From positions 19,805 to 83,804 of the forward strand of contig CADADN010000009.1 of assembly GCA_902786665.1 (NCBI GenBank): a stretch of DNA of 64,000 nucleotides, read 5' to 3'. A program made the translations under genes and the position numbers. The notes under the pieces are model-generated. The model had not been told where the DNA came from. It worked only from the letters and a program-made list of their open reading frames with translations, and did not search any database. The stretch comes from an uncultured Prevotellaceae bacterium (GTDB taxonomy: Bacteria > Bacteroidota > Bacteroidia > Bacteroidales > Bacteroidaceae). Of this stretch, positions 9,406-18,549 are shown piece by piece (the first letter of the stretch is position 1; each line of letters begins with the position of its first letter).

Positions 9406-9855
9406 ATGGTTATTTCTATCGATTTCGACGGGACGGTGGTTGAGCACCGTTATCCGAAAATAGGGGAGGAGATGCCCCATGCAACAGAGACACTTAGGAA
9501 ACTCATGGAAGACGGGCACAAACTGGTGTTGTGGACCGTCCGCGAGGGTCGTCTCCTCCAGGAGGCCATCGACTGGTGCCGTGAGAGAGGGGTGGAGTTT
9601 GCCGCCGTCAATGAGACGTTGCGCGCCGACACCAACGAGCATTCCAACAACACGAGAAAGATTGATGCCGACATCTATGTGGATGACTGCAACATCGGCG
9701 GGCGCTTCGACTGGGATACCGTCTATCATATGATACACGACCACCTCGATTACTACCAGATCATCAGGGAGGAGAAGCGCAAGGCGCAACAACAGCTTCA
9801 GGAAATGGAAGAGCAACAGCCCAAGAAAAAGAAAAGGCGCTGGTTTGGCTTTTGA
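9406..9855 (+). CDS. Small HAD-superfamily phosphatase
   Basis: A 149-aa HAD-fold hydrolase, probably cytoplasmic. It shows DFDGTVVEHRYP at the N-terminus (the nucleophile and second Asp of HAD motif I), VLWTVREG as motif II and YVDDCNIGG near the acidic motif. There is no cap domain, and the substrate is not evident. The C-terminus is charged and coiled (EEKRKAQQQLQEMEEQQ then a basic stretch). The start is set at MVISIDFDG because this places motif I at the usual distance from the N-terminus; ten upstream codons are open. It precedes dapA by about 46 bp and may be cotranscribed with it. Confidence 0.8.
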   Translation: MVISIDFDGTVVEHRYPKIGEEMPHATETLRKLMEDGHKLVLWTVREGRLLQEAIDWCRERGVEFAAVNETLRADTNEHSNNTRKIDADIYVDDCNIGGRFDWDTVYHMIHDHLDYYQIIREEKRKAQQQLQEMEEQQPKKKKRRWFGF

Positions 9856-9901
9856 CAACTGTTGGCATATAAATCTGTAATTCGGTTTTTTCATTCCAGG
9901 A

Positions 9902-10792
9902 ATGATGACACAGAACATATTCAGGGGACTGGGCATCGCCCTTGTCACCCCTTTCAAGACCGATGGCAGCGTCGACTATGAGGCGTTGGCCCGGCTGGTG
10001 GACTACCAACTCGACAACGGTGCCGACTTCCTTTGCATCCTGGCCACCACAGGAGAGACGCCGTGTCTCACCAAAGAAGAAAAAGGGCGCATCAAGAAGC
10101 AAATCGTGGAACAGGTGAATGGACGCGTACCCATCCTCATGGGATGTGGAGGCAACTACACCGCCGCCGTGGTGGAAGAGTTGAAGAACGGCGACTTCCT
10201 CGGCATCGACGGCGTACTTAGCGTATGCCCCTATTACAACAAACCCTCTCAAGAAGGACTTTACAGGCATTTCAAGGCCATTGCCGAGGCAACAAGCCTC
10301 CCCGTCGTGCTTTACAACGTCCCTGGGCGCACCGGCATCCTTATGAAAGCCGAGACCACCTGCCGCCTGGCACACGACTGCGACAACATCGTCGCCATCA
10401 AGGAGGCCAGTGGCAGTCTCGAACTGGTGGATGAAATCATCAAGCACAAACCCGCCAATTTCGACGTCATCAGCGGCGACGACGCTCTCACCTATCCCAT
10501 GGTGGCCAGCGGAGCGGTGGGCGTGATATCCGTCATTGGCAACGCCCTGCCCAAGGAATTCTCAAGGATGATCAGGCTGGAGTTCAACAACGAATACGAG
10601 GCGGCAAGGAAGATACACCACAAGTTCACCGACCTTTACAGCCTACTCTTCGTCGATGGCAACCCGGCCGGCGTCAAGGCCTTGCTCCATGAGATGGGGT
10701 TCATAGAAAACGTCCTGCGCCTCCCCCTCGTACCCACAAGGGTCACTACGGTTCAGAAAATGAGCGAGATACTCAAAGGCCTCAAACTTTAA
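9902..10792 (+). CDS. dapA: 4-hydroxy-tetrahydrodipicolinate synthase
   Basis: Condenses pyruvate with aspartate semialdehyde, the first committed step of lysine and diaminopimelate synthesis. At 296 aa it has family length. Key features are ATTGETPCL (Thr pair), LYNVPGRTG (catalytic Tyr), VAIKEASG (Schiff-base Lys) and GDDALTYPMVASGAVGVIS. Two adjacent ATGs (9902 and 9905) are possible; the first is used. The HAD gene lies just upstream and the AraC-type regulator 22 bp downstream. The gene could be shared between lysine synthesis and another aldolase role, but every residue checked fits DapA. Confidence 0.94.
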   Translation: MMTQNIFRGLGIALVTPFKTDGSVDYEALARLVDYQLDNGADFLCILATTGETPCLTKEEKGRIKKQIVEQVNGRVPILMGCGGNYTAAVVEELKNGDFLGIDGVLSVCPYYNKPSQEGLYRHFKAIAEATSLPVVLYNVPGRTGILMKAETTCRLAHDCDNIVAIKEASGSLELVDEIIKHKPANFDVISGDDALTYPMVASGAVGVISVIGNALPKEFSRMIRLEFNNEYEAARKIHHKFTDLYSLLFVDGNPAGVKALLHEMGFIENVLRLPLVPTRVTTVQKMSEILKGLKL

Positions 10793-10814
10793 CACGTCAC
10801 AGGAAAGAGGCGAT

Positions 10815-11699
10815 ATGGACGAGAGGAGGGTCATACATGAGATCACGCCCTTGATGGGCAACGATGTGCTGTACATCGCCGACAGGAGGAAGAAGGAGTT
10901 CACCTATCCCATCCACAACCATGAGGCCTTTGAACTCAACTTCGTGGAGCATGCCGCCGGAGTGAGGAGGATTGTCGGAGACAACAGCGAAGTGATAGGT
11001 GAATACGACCTCGTCCTCATCACCAGTCCCGACCTGGAGCATGTGTGGGAGCAGCATGAATGCCACAGCGAGGACATCAGGGAAATCACCGTGCAGTTTG
11101 ACTTCCGGACGGGAGAGGACACGCTTTTCGCCAGCACTCCGTTCATATCCATACAGAAGATGATGAACGAGGCACGAAAAGGACTGAGTTTCCCCGTGGG
11201 AGCCATCATGAAGGTCTATGGCATGCTCGACAAACTCAGCAGCATCAAGGAAGGGTTCTATGCCGTCACGCAATTCCTCACCATACTCTATGAATTGTCC
11301 AAATGCGAAGGTGCCACGCCACTCGCTTCCTCCAGTTTCGCCAAGGTTGCGGTGGAGGACGACAGCAGGAGAATCCTCAAAGTGAAGAATTTCATTCACC
11401 AGAATTATATGGATGAAGTCAGACTCGCACAGTTGGCCGACATCGCCGGCATGAGTCCCAGCGCCTTCAGCAGGTTCTTCAAACTACACACCGGGCGCAA
11501 CCTCACCGACTACATCATCGACATCAGGTTGGGCGCGGCCTCCCGCATGCTTGTCGACACCAGCAGGAGCGTTTCCGAAATCAGCTTCCATTGCGGATTC
11601 AACAACCTCAGCAATTTCAACCGCATCTTCAAAAAGAAAAAGAATTGCAGCCCCACGGAGTTCAGGGAGAATTACAGGAAAACACGCGTCATCATCTGA
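10815..11699 (+). CDS. AraC-family transcriptional regulator with cupin sensor
   Basis: A DNA-binding regulator of 294 aa. The N-terminal half is cupin-like (YPIHNHEAFELNFVEHAAGVRRIVG) and probably binds a small ligand. The C-terminal 100 residues are the double helix-turn-helix of AraC proteins (VRLAQLADIAGMSPSAFSRFFKLHTG and VSEISFHCGFNNLSNFNRIFKKKKNCSP). It starts 22 bp after dapA and ends before a strong terminator, so the two probably share a transcript. It faces uxaC convergently; a role in uronate control is possible but unproven. Confidence 0.9.
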   Translation: MDERRVIHEITPLMGNDVLYIADRRKKEFTYPIHNHEAFELNFVEHAAGVRRIVGDNSEVIGEYDLVLITSPDLEHVWEQHECHSEDIREITVQFDFRTGEDTLFASTPFISIQKMMNEARKGLSFPVGAIMKVYGMLDKLSSIKEGFYAVTQFLTILYELSKCEGATPLASSSFAKVAVEDDSRRILKVKNFIHQNYMDEVRLAQLADIAGMSPSAFSRFFKLHTGRNLTDYIIDIRLGAASRMLVDTSRSVSEISFHCGFNNLSNFNRIFKKKKNCSPTEFRENYRKTRVII

Positions 11700-11718
11700 T
11701 AAAACATGAATAATCAGA

Positions 11719-11752
11719 AAAATCCGCAGCACCAAATTGCTGCGGATTTTTT
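11719..11752 (+). terminator. Rho-independent terminator after the AraC gene
   Basis: Arms 11721-11730 and 11739-11748 (AATCCGCAGC / GCTGCGGATT) form a 10-bp stem with an 8-nt loop, followed by TTTTTTC. Confidence 0.9.
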
Positions 11753-11774
11753 CTGACTTTTTTGATTTTTTTTT

Positions 11775-11848
11775 CGTTATACCGTTATACCGTTATATCG
11801 TTATTCCGTTATACCGTTATACCGTAATATCGTTATCCCGTTATTCCG
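11775..11848. repeat. Degenerate tandem repeat of a 9-bp CCGTTATAC unit
   Basis: About eight imperfect copies of CCGTTATAC, with variants ATCCGTTAT and ACCGTAATA, lie between the convergent AraC and uxaC genes and end a few bases short of the uxaC stop codon. No protein is implied. The layout resembles the CTAG and CCGATCACT arrays elsewhere in the window. Confidence 0.85.
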
Positions 11849-11860
11849 AAAACCTTCTAA

Positions 11861-13264
11861 TCAATAAAACTTGAAATAGTTCTTGGCGTTGTTGTAGCTG
11901 ATGTCCTCCACCATCCTGGCGAGCGACTCCATGTCGTCGGGCAGGAGACCCTTCTCCACGTCGTTGCCGAGCAGGTTGCAGAGCAAGCGGCGGAAATATT
12001 CGTGGCGCGGGTAGGAGAGGAATGAGCGGGAGTCGGTTAGCATGCCCACGAAACGGCTGAGAAGACCCAGCACGGAGAGGGCGTTCATCTGGCGTGTCAT
12101 GCCGTCGAGTTGGTCGTTGAACCACCATCCGGAGCCGAATTGTATCTTGCCCGGGCAAGAGCCGTCCTGGAAGTTGCCAAGCATCGTGGCAATCACCTCG
12201 TTGGCGCAAGGATTGAGGGTGTAGAGAATGGTGCGGGTGAGCTTGCCCTTCTCATTCAACTCGTTAAGGAAGGTGCTCATAGCCCTTGCGGTGGTGAACT
12301 CACCGATGGAGTCGAAACCAGTGTCGGGACCCAATTGCTTGAACATCAAGCTATTGTTGTCGCGAATGGCACCATAGTGGTATTGCTGGGTCCAGTTGCT
12401 CGCATGATCCATCTCGGCCATCACATGGAGGAAGCAATGCTTGTATTGACGAGTCTCGAGAATAGAGAGCGACTGGCCACGGAGGGCCTTGCTGAAGATG
12501 ATGTCGATCTGGCTGTCGGTGTATGGCTCGTCGTAGAACTCCTCGATGCCATGGTCGCTAAGACGGCATCCGTTGGCGTGGAAGAAGTCGTGACGCTTCT
12601 GGAGGGCGTCGACCATGTCCTTGAACGACTTGATTTCCATATCGGCAACTTCTGCCAGCTGCTTCACGTAGGCGGCGAATTCAGGCTTCTCGATGTTCAT
12701 CGCCTTGTCGGGGCGCCATGCGGGAATCATCTTCACCTCGAAACCGCTCTCGGCAGTCTGCTTGTGGAAGCGAAGGTCGTCGACGGGGTCGTCGGTGGTG
12801 CACACGCACTCCACGTTGTAACGGCGCATGAAACCACGAGCGGTGTACTCCGGGAGACGGAGTTTCTCGTTGCATTCCTCGAAAATCTCACGAGCGGTCT
12901 TGGGGCTGAGGAGCTTGGTGATGCCGAAGGCGGTCTTCAACTCCAGGTGCGTCCAGTGATAAAGCGGGTTGCGGAAGGTATAAGGCACGGTCTCCGCCCA
13001 TTTCTCGAATTTCTCCCAGTCGCTGGTGTCCTTGCCGGTGCAGAAACGCTCGTCGACGCCGTTGGTGCGCATCGCACGCCATTTGTAATGGTCGCCGCCC
13101 AGCCACAACTCCGTGATGGAACTGAATTGATGGTCGCTGGCCACCATCTCTGGGATGAGGTGGCAATGATAGTCGATGATGGGCATCTTGGATGCGTGGT
13201 TGTGGAAAAGTTCCTGCGCAGTAGTTGTCTCAAGCAGGAAATTGTCGTCCATGAATTTTTTCAT
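11861..13264 (-). CDS. uxaC: Uronate (glucuronate/galacturonate) isomerase
   Basis: Converts D-galacturonate to tagaturonate and D-glucuronate to fructuronate, the first intracellular step after pectin breakdown. The 467-aa protein has the family's metal-binding start IIDYHCHLIPEM, the stretch NPLYHWTHLELKTAFGI, and TTDDPVDDLRFH. The start is set at MKKFMDDNFL (13264); the open frame continues 42 codons upstream into a non-coding-looking stretch. The pectin lyases nearby on the same strand support a role in galacturonate use. It ends next to a tandem repeat. Confidence 0.95.
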   Translation of the reverse strand: MKKFMDDNFLLETTTAQELFHNHASKMPIIDYHCHLIPEMVASDHQFSSITELWLGGDHYKWRAMRTNGVDERFCTGKDTSDWEKFEKWAETVPYTFRNPLYHWTHLELKTAFGITKLLSPKTAREIFEECNEKLRLPEYTARGFMRRYNVECVCTTDDPVDDLRFHKQTAESGFEVKMIPAWRPDKAMNIEKPEFAAYVKQLAEVADMEIKSFKDMVDALQKRHDFFHANGCRLSDHGIEEFYDEPYTDSQIDIIFSKALRGQSLSILETRQYKHCFLHVMAEMDHASNWTQQYHYGAIRDNNSLMFKQLGPDTGFDSIGEFTTARAMSTFLNELNEKGKLTRTILYTLNPCANEVIATMLGNFQDGSCPGKIQFGSGWWFNDQLDGMTRQMNALSVLGLLSRFVGMLTDSRSFLSYPRHEYFRRLLCNLLGNDVEKGLLPDDMESLARMVEDISYNNAKNYFKFY

Positions 13265-13422
13265 AAATATAAGATATGTTTTAGTTTGATGAATGGTGTC
13301 AAGCGTTTGTTTCTTGTTGCCAACAGCATCGAGGCCAGGCTGAACAAAGGGCAAGGCACGGATGACAGCGAGACCGCATCCATTGTCCATGCCATATGGA
13401 ATTGCAAAACTACAAAAAAAAT

Positions 13423-13453
13423 TTTGAAAAGAGCATTTTTTTTGTTATATTTG
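13423..13453 (+). promoter_or_regulatory. Promoter of the asparaginase gene
   Basis: TTTG at 13423-13426, a 19-bp gap, then TATATTTG at 13446-13453. This is an exact match to the Bacteroides TTTG-N19-TAnnTTTG consensus, 20 bp upstream of the chosen ATG. Confidence 0.8.
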
Positions 13454-13473
13454 CACTAAAATTCACGCAAACG

Positions 13474-14547
13474 ATGTCGTACAACAAGACGAAAGCAGAC
13501 TATTCGCCATTCTCCACACGCACCAACAAGGTGTTGCTCATCTATACGGGGGGGACAATAGGCATGGGGCAGAATCCCGTGACAAAGGCATTGGAACCAC
13601 TCGATTTCAACCACTTGGTGGAGAACCTGCCGGAATTCCGATACATCAGTACCGGCATCGACACCTATCATTTCAACCCTCCTGTCGACTCCAGCGACAT
13701 GACGCCTCTGATGTGGGCGCAATTGGTGCACATCATCTATGACAACTACGAGCGTTACGACGGTTTTGTCATCCTCCATGGCACCGACACGATGGCATAT
13801 ACCGCTTCTGCACTGTCGTTTATGTTGGAAAACCTCACCAAGCCAGTCATCCTCACTGGAAGCCAACTGCCCATAGGACAGTTGCGCACCGACGGGAAGG
13901 AGAACCTCCTCACGGCCATCGAACTCGCCTCTGACCACTTCGCCGACGGCAGGCCACGGGTGCCAGAGGTGTGTATCTATTTCGGAGGGAGGCTGCTAAG
14001 GGGGAACAGGTCCACCAAGCGGTCGGCGGATGGTTTCGACGCCTTCGCTTCCTTCAACCATCCCGTGCTATGTCACGCTGGAGTGAATTTCACCTATGCC
14101 GAGCATCATATCTTCACACCTGACTTCCAACGGCCGGTGACTCCGCATTTCGATATGGACACCAACGTCGTCGTGCTCTCGCTGTTCCCCGGCATAAAGG
14201 AATGTTTCCTCCGCCATGTCTTCCAAGCCAGCGAGCTCCGTGCTGTCGTCATGCGGACTTTCGGCAGCGGGAACGCACCGCAGCAAGAGTGGCTGTTGAG
14301 ACTCCTAAAGGAAGCAAGCAACCGAGGGGTTGTCATCGTCAATATCAGCCAGTGTGTCACGGGGTGTGTGGAAATGGACAGATACGACACCGGACTGCAA
14401 CTCAAGGAGGCTGGCGTGGTCAGCGGCCACGACAGCACCGTGGAAAGCGCCGTCACCAAACTCATGCATTTGCAGGCACGCTATGAAGACCCGCAACAGA
14501 TACGCTACTATATGAGCCGCTCGCTGGCCGGAGAAATCACAGTGTAA
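13474..14547 (+). CDS. ansA: Type I L-asparaginase
   Basis: Hydrolyses L-asparagine to aspartate and ammonia; no signal peptide, so cytoplasmic. The 357-aa protein has TGGTIGMGQN near the N-terminus (first catalytic Thr), LHGTDTMAYTASALSFML (second Thr plus Asp), TGSQLPIGQLRTDGKENL (with the DGKEN signature) and YFGGRLLRGNRSTK. The start MSYNKTKAD at 13474 is chosen because the -7 box lies 20 bp upstream; the longer frame from 13396 would include the promoter. A CCGATCACT repeat array follows the stop codon. Confidence 0.93.
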   Translation: MSYNKTKADYSPFSTRTNKVLLIYTGGTIGMGQNPVTKALEPLDFNHLVENLPEFRYISTGIDTYHFNPPVDSSDMTPLMWAQLVHIIYDNYERYDGFVILHGTDTMAYTASALSFMLENLTKPVILTGSQLPIGQLRTDGKENLLTAIELASDHFADGRPRVPEVCIYFGGRLLRGNRSTKRSADGFDAFASFNHPVLCHAGVNFTYAEHHIFTPDFQRPVTPHFDMDTNVVVLSLFPGIKECFLRHVFQASELRAVVMRTFGSGNAPQQEWLLRLLKEASNRGVVIVNISQCVTGCVEMDRYDTGLQLKEAGVVSGHDSTVESAVTKLMHLQARYEDPQQIRYYMSRSLAGEITV

Positions 14548-14560
14548 GCATCAGAGCCTT

Positions 14561-14635
14561 CCGGCCATCCCGGTCATCCCGATCATTCCGACCACTCCGA
14601 CCACTCCGATCACTCCGATCACTCCGATCACTCCG
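14561..14635. repeat. Tandem repeat of a 9-10 bp CCGATCACT unit
   Basis: About eight imperfect copies of TCCGATCACT / TCCGACCACT, starting 13 bp after the asparaginase stop codon and ending before the rubrerythrin gene. The same unit recurs at 51092-51186 after another stop codon. Confidence 0.85.
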
Positions 14636-14673
14636 AAAAAAACACCATACAATCATTAAAACCATCAACCATT

Positions 14674-15216
14674 ATGAAAGAATTGAAAGGAACAAAAACA
14701 GAGCGCAATTTGCAAGAGGCATTCGCAGGAGAAAGCCAGGCGCGCAACAAGTACACCTATTGGGCTTCCAAAGCCAAGAAAGACGGCTACCAGCAAATAG
14801 CAGCCATTTTCGAGGAAACGGCCAACAATGAGAAGGAACACGCCAAAATGTGGTTCAAACTGCTTGAAGGCGGAGGGATAAAGAGTACGGTGGAGAACCT
14901 CAAGGCCGCTGCCGATGGCGAGAATTTCGAGTGGACCGACATGTATGAGAGAATGGCAAAAGAGGCCGAGGAAGAAGGATTCCTTGACATCGCAGAAAAG
15001 TTCAGAGGTGTCGCTGCCATTGAGAAGCACCATGAGGAGCGTTATCGCAAACTGCTCCAGAACATCGAAGACAAGGTGGTCTTCTCCCGGGATGGCGACA
15101 GCATCTGGCAATGCAGGAACTGCGGACATATCGTCATAGGGAAGGAAGCTCCCGAGGTGTGCCCCGTCTGCGACCATCCGCAAAGCTTCTTTGAACTGGC
15201 AGCCCAAAATTATTGA
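14674..15216 (+). CDS. rbr: Rubrerythrin
   Basis: A non-haem diiron peroxide reductase that protects anaerobes from oxidative stress. The 180-aa protein has a four-helix ferritin-like domain with metal-binding EXXH-type motifs ([36 protein letters not shown]). A C-terminal rubredoxin-like domain carries CRNCG and CPVCDH for one iron. It is a single gene between a repeat array and a terminator. Confidence 0.95.
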   Translation: MKELKGTKTERNLQEAFAGESQARNKYTYWASKAKKDGYQQIAAIFEETANNEKEHAKMWFKLLEGGGIKSTVENLKAAADGENFEWTDMYERMAKEAEEEGFLDIAEKFRGVAAIEKHHEERYRKLLQNIEDKVVFSRDGDSIWQCRNCGHIVIGKEAPEVCPVCDHPQSFFELAAQNY

Positions 15217-15265
15217 CCAGCAAGTGAAGGCCGACGGTACTTGTCGACTGTCATACGGTACAACG

Positions 15266-15300
15266 GTGGGGGGAGTTGATACAGACTCCTCCCACTTGTT
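15266..15300 (+). terminator. Terminator after rubrerythrin
   Basis: Arms 15266-15276 and 15285-15295 pair over 11 bp (one G-U) around an 8-nt loop, followed by TTGTTT. Confidence 0.7.
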
Positions 15301-15360
15301 TGATGATGCATATCAAGAAGAAGTATTTTGTTTGCTCAACATAATCTTTCACTAAAATAA

Positions 15361-15391
15361 TTTGTCAGTTCCAAAAAAAGCATTAATTTTG
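15361..15391 (+). promoter_or_regulatory. Promoter of the polysaccharide export gene
   Basis: TTTG at 15361-15364, a 19-bp gap and TAATTTTG at 15384-15391, an exact fit to the Bacteroides consensus, 31 bp before the ATG. Confidence 0.8.
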
Positions 15392-15422
15392 CACCAAATT
15401 TCAAATTCCTATTATCGACAAG

Positions 15423-16223
15423 ATGAAGAAAATTTTCATTCCCTTGGTAGCCATTTTGGCAATCATGTTCATGAATAGTTGCGAAACAAGTAAGCAAGTG
15501 CCTTATATGCAGAATATTGACAGCATCAGCCTTGCTGCATCGCAGTACCTTTTCGATGCAAGAATCAAACCGAAGGATATCTTGCACATCACCGTACACA
15601 CCACAGACCCTGCCGCAGCGGCTCCCTTCAACCTGACAGTGTCGAGAAGGTTGAGTGCCCAAGGTGACCTCTCCAGTGGTGGTGGTTCACTTCAAGGATA
15701 CCTCGTCGAAAATGATGGCACCATCAATTTCCCCGTGGTAGGAAGGCTTTCTGTCGTCGGACTTACAAGAAAGGAATGCGAAACCTTGATTGAGGAGAAG
15801 TTGGCCCCGTATCTGGCAAAGTCGGAAAGGCCTGTGGTCACCGTCAACATGTCGAGTTTCAGGGTCACACTTATTGGTGATTTCAACAGCCCAAAGGTGG
15901 TGGCAGTGACGACAGAGAAGATGAGTCTTCTTGAAGCACTCGCTTCCGGTGGCGACCTCACACTTTATGGAAAGAGACAGAATGTGCTCCTCATCAGGGA
16001 GGATGCCACAGGAAAGAAGACTGTGCACCGCATCGACCTCACCGATGCCAATTTCATCAACTCACCTTATTATTATCTGCAACAGAACGACATCATCTAT
16101 GTGGAGCCTAACGCCACCAAGGCAAAGAACTCCGCTTTAGGACAGTCGGTTACCATATGGTTCTCGTTCATCAGCATAGCCACATCCGTGGCATCACTGC
16201 TTGTGAACATCCTCAGGGACTAA
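15423..16223 (+). CDS. Wza-like polysaccharide export lipoprotein
   Basis: Outer-membrane polysaccharide exporter family protein, 266 aa. The N-terminus MKKIFIPLVAILAIMFMNSC ends in a lipobox Cys. The Poly_export domain follows (RIKPKDILHITVHTTDP ... DGTINFPVVGRLSVVGLTRKE), then an SLBB-type segment (RVTLIGDFNSPKVVAV, LLEALASGGDLTLYGKR). One hydrophobic segment sits at the C-terminus (VTIWFSFISIATSVASLLV). No chain-length determinant (Wzc) or capsule cluster is adjacent. Its neighbours are a Sel1 protein, mtaB and a glycosyltransferase, so its polymer is unknown. Confidence 0.87.
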   Translation: MKKIFIPLVAILAIMFMNSCETSKQVPYMQNIDSISLAASQYLFDARIKPKDILHITVHTTDPAAAAPFNLTVSRRLSAQGDLSSGGGSLQGYLVENDGTINFPVVGRLSVVGLTRKECETLIEEKLAPYLAKSERPVVTVNMSSFRVTLIGDFNSPKVVAVTTEKMSLLEALASGGDLTLYGKRQNVLLIREDATGKKTVHRIDLTDANFINSPYYYLQQNDIIYVEPNATKAKNSALGQSVTIWFSFISIATSVASLLVNILRD

Positions 16224-16426
16224 GCACTTGCCGGGCGAACGGATGAAGATACCGAAAAGGTGGCTCATCTGTCATCAAGCAAGTTGAGCAAATGCCTTTT
16301 CAATGCTGTCTCCGCATCCGCCGATGGGAGAGTGAATAGCAGCCTTGAAAAGGCATTTCGCCGTTTCTTATGATAACTAACGACCATCCCGTGCAACGGG
16401 TTGTCTCCACCCAAAAACCACGAATA

Positions 16427-17194
16427 ATGAAAAGGATCCTTCTTCTCGCATGGATGACACTCCTCGTAGCTAATGCATTCGCACAAGTGACAGAGGGGGA
16501 TGAAAAAGTCATGCAACGTTTCTCCATAGAGGATTCCATCAATTGGGGAAACATCACACAGCAACAAGTGGACCAGATTGCAGGCATGGCTGCCAAAGGA
16601 CATTCCAACTCCCTGTATTATCTGGGCAGATGCTACTTCAATGGTTATGGTGTGAAAAAAGACAGGCTCAAGGCGGTGGAATGTTTCTCGCAGGCAGCAG
16701 AAAAAGACAACACCGAGGCTCTCTACTATCTTGGATTCTGCTACAAATACGGATACGGGGTGACCAAAAACGAGACCAAAGCCGAGCAATTCTTCGGCAG
16801 GTCGGTGAAATGGCTCAATGAGGAATTAGACAACAGGTCTTATGCACCTTACTACCTCGCCTTGTGCTACAACTACGGCTTCGGAGTGGACATGGACCAC
16901 GAAAAGAGTGTGGAACTCTATCATAAGGCTGCCATTATGGGCAACTCACAGGCTTTGGTCAGCCTTGCCGTAGAGTACCAGATGGGTAATAACAATTTCA
17001 AGAAAGACCCGCAGAAGGCTGTAGAATATTTCCAAAAGGCTGCAGATTGGGGCAATCCACAAGCCCAACTCCATCTTGGATATTGCTATCTGGATGGTGA
17101 AGGGGTTGGAAAAGACACAGAAAAGGCTCGCGAATATTTCAGAATGGCTGCCGCCCAGGGGTTGCCTAAAGCAGAGGAGGCTCTTTCCAAATAG
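16427..17194 (+). CDS. Secreted Sel1-repeat (TPR-like) protein
   Basis: A 255-aa protein with a signal peptide (MKRILLLAWMTLLVANAFAQ) and about five Sel1-like repeats of the form ALYYLGFCYKYGYGVTKNETKA and AQLHLGYCYLDGEGVGKDTEKA. Such repeats form alpha-solenoids for protein binding. The start at 16427 is chosen for the signal peptide; 19 upstream codons are open. The stop lies 7 bp before mtaB, so the two are likely cotranscribed. Partner and function are unknown. Confidence 0.83.
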   Translation: MKRILLLAWMTLLVANAFAQVTEGDEKVMQRFSIEDSINWGNITQQQVDQIAGMAAKGHSNSLYYLGRCYFNGYGVKKDRLKAVECFSQAAEKDNTEALYYLGFCYKYGYGVTKNETKAEQFFGRSVKWLNEELDNRSYAPYYLALCYNYGFGVDMDHEKSVELYHKAAIMGNSQALVSLAVEYQMGNNNFKKDPQKAVEYFQKAADWGNPQAQLHLGYCYLDGEGVGKDTEKAREYFRMAAAQGLPKAEEALSK

Positions 17195-17201
17195 CACCGA
17201 C

Positions 17202-18545
17202 ATGATCGACACATCCGTTTTCCAAGGTAAAAAGGCAGCCTATTTCACTTTGGGTTGCAAACTCAATTTCTCCGAAACGTCAACATTCGCAAGGATGCTC
17301 CAGGAAATGGGAGTCGTCAACGTGGGAGAGGGTGAACGGGCTGACTTGTGCCTTATCAACACTTGTTCCGTCACCGATGTGGCCGATCATAAATGCCGGC
17401 AGGCCATCCATCGTCTTACGAGAAACCATCCTGGAGCTTTTGTAGTGGTTACAGGATGCTATGCACAACTCTCACCTGAAAAGGTGGCGAAGATGGATGG
17501 CGTGGACCTTGTGCTTGGTTCACAGGAGAAGGCACAACTCATCGCATTCCTTTCAGAAGCATGGATGGAAAAGAAGGATGGTGAAGCTCTCCACAGGTAC
17601 CATACCGTGAAAACAAAGGACATCAAAGCTTTCGCTCCCAGTTGTTCGAGAGGGAACCGCACCAGGTTCTTCCTCAAGGTGCAAGACGGATGCGACTATT
17701 TCTGCACTTATTGCACCATCCCCCATGCCAGGGGATTCAGCCGCAGTGCAAGGATTGAAACGTTGGTGGAACAGGCAAGGAAGGCTGCCGAAGAAGGAGG
17801 AAAGGAAATCGTCATCACCGGGGTCAACATTGGAGATTTCGGAAAAAACACGGGCGAACACTTCATCGACCTCGTCAAGGCGCTCGACCAAGTGGAGGGT
17901 ATCGACAGATACAGAATCAGCAGCCTCGAACCCGACCTCCTCTCCGACGAACTCATCGAGTGGTGTGCGCAAAGCAGGGCCTTCATGCCTCATTTCCACA
18001 TACCACTGCAAAGCGGAGCCGACGAGGTGCTGCGCATCATGCACCGCAGGTATGACACAGCGCTCTTTGCCCGGAAGGTGGAACGCATCAAGGCCTGCAT
18101 GCCCGACGCTTTCATCGGAGTGGATGTCATCGTGGGAATGAGGGGAGAGACACAGGAGCATTTCATGCAAACCTGCCATTTTCTCGAAACACTCGACATC
18201 TCACAACTGCATGTGTTCCCCTATTCCGAAAGACCGGGGACGGCAGCTCTTCGCATTCCACTCGTGGTCCCTGAGGCGGAGAAAAAGCAAAGAGCTGCCA
18301 GACTCCTCGAACTCTCAGAAAGGAAGACGCACCAGTTCTATATGAAACACATGGGCCAACAGGCTGAGGTGCTCTTCGAAAAGGCGCAAAGGGGAAGGGC
18401 CATGCATGGTTTCACCAAGAATTACATACGGGTGGAACTGCCGCCTGATACGGCTGACCCGGCACTCGACAATCATATCGTAGGCGTCACGCTCGGAGCT
18501 TTCAATCATGATAAAACGGCGCTGATGGGGCGCTTCAACACCTGA
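17202..18545 (+). CDS. mtaB: tRNA t6A37 methylthiotransferase
   Basis: A radical-SAM enzyme that adds a methylthio group to t6A at position 37 of tRNAs reading ANN codons. The 447-aa protein has the N-terminal methylthiotransferase domain with three Cys (TLGCKLNFSE, NTCSVTDVADHKC, VTGCYAQLSP). The radical-SAM CxxxCxxC site is in GCDYFCTYCTIPHARGFSRS. A short TRAM-like tail follows (GRAMHGFTKNYIRVELP). The start MIDTSVFQGKKAAYFT at 17202 avoids overlap with the upstream gene. It is 4 bp from the glycosyltransferase gene, so the two are coupled. Confidence 0.93.
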   Translation: MIDTSVFQGKKAAYFTLGCKLNFSETSTFARMLQEMGVVNVGEGERADLCLINTCSVTDVADHKCRQAIHRLTRNHPGAFVVVTGCYAQLSPEKVAKMDGVDLVLGSQEKAQLIAFLSEAWMEKKDGEALHRYHTVKTKDIKAFAPSCSRGNRTRFFLKVQDGCDYFCTYCTIPHARGFSRSARIETLVEQARKAAEEGGKEIVITGVNIGDFGKNTGEHFIDLVKALDQVEGIDRYRISSLEPDLLSDELIEWCAQSRAFMPHFHIPLQSGADEVLRIMHRRYDTALFARKVERIKACMPDAFIGVDVIVGMRGETQEHFMQTCHFLETLDISQLHVFPYSERPGTAALRIPLVVPEAEKKQRAARLLELSERKTHQFYMKHMGQQAEVLFEKAQRGRAMHGFTKNYIRVELPPDTADPALDNHIVGVTLGAFNHDKTALMGRFNT

Positions 18546-18549
18546 TGCC

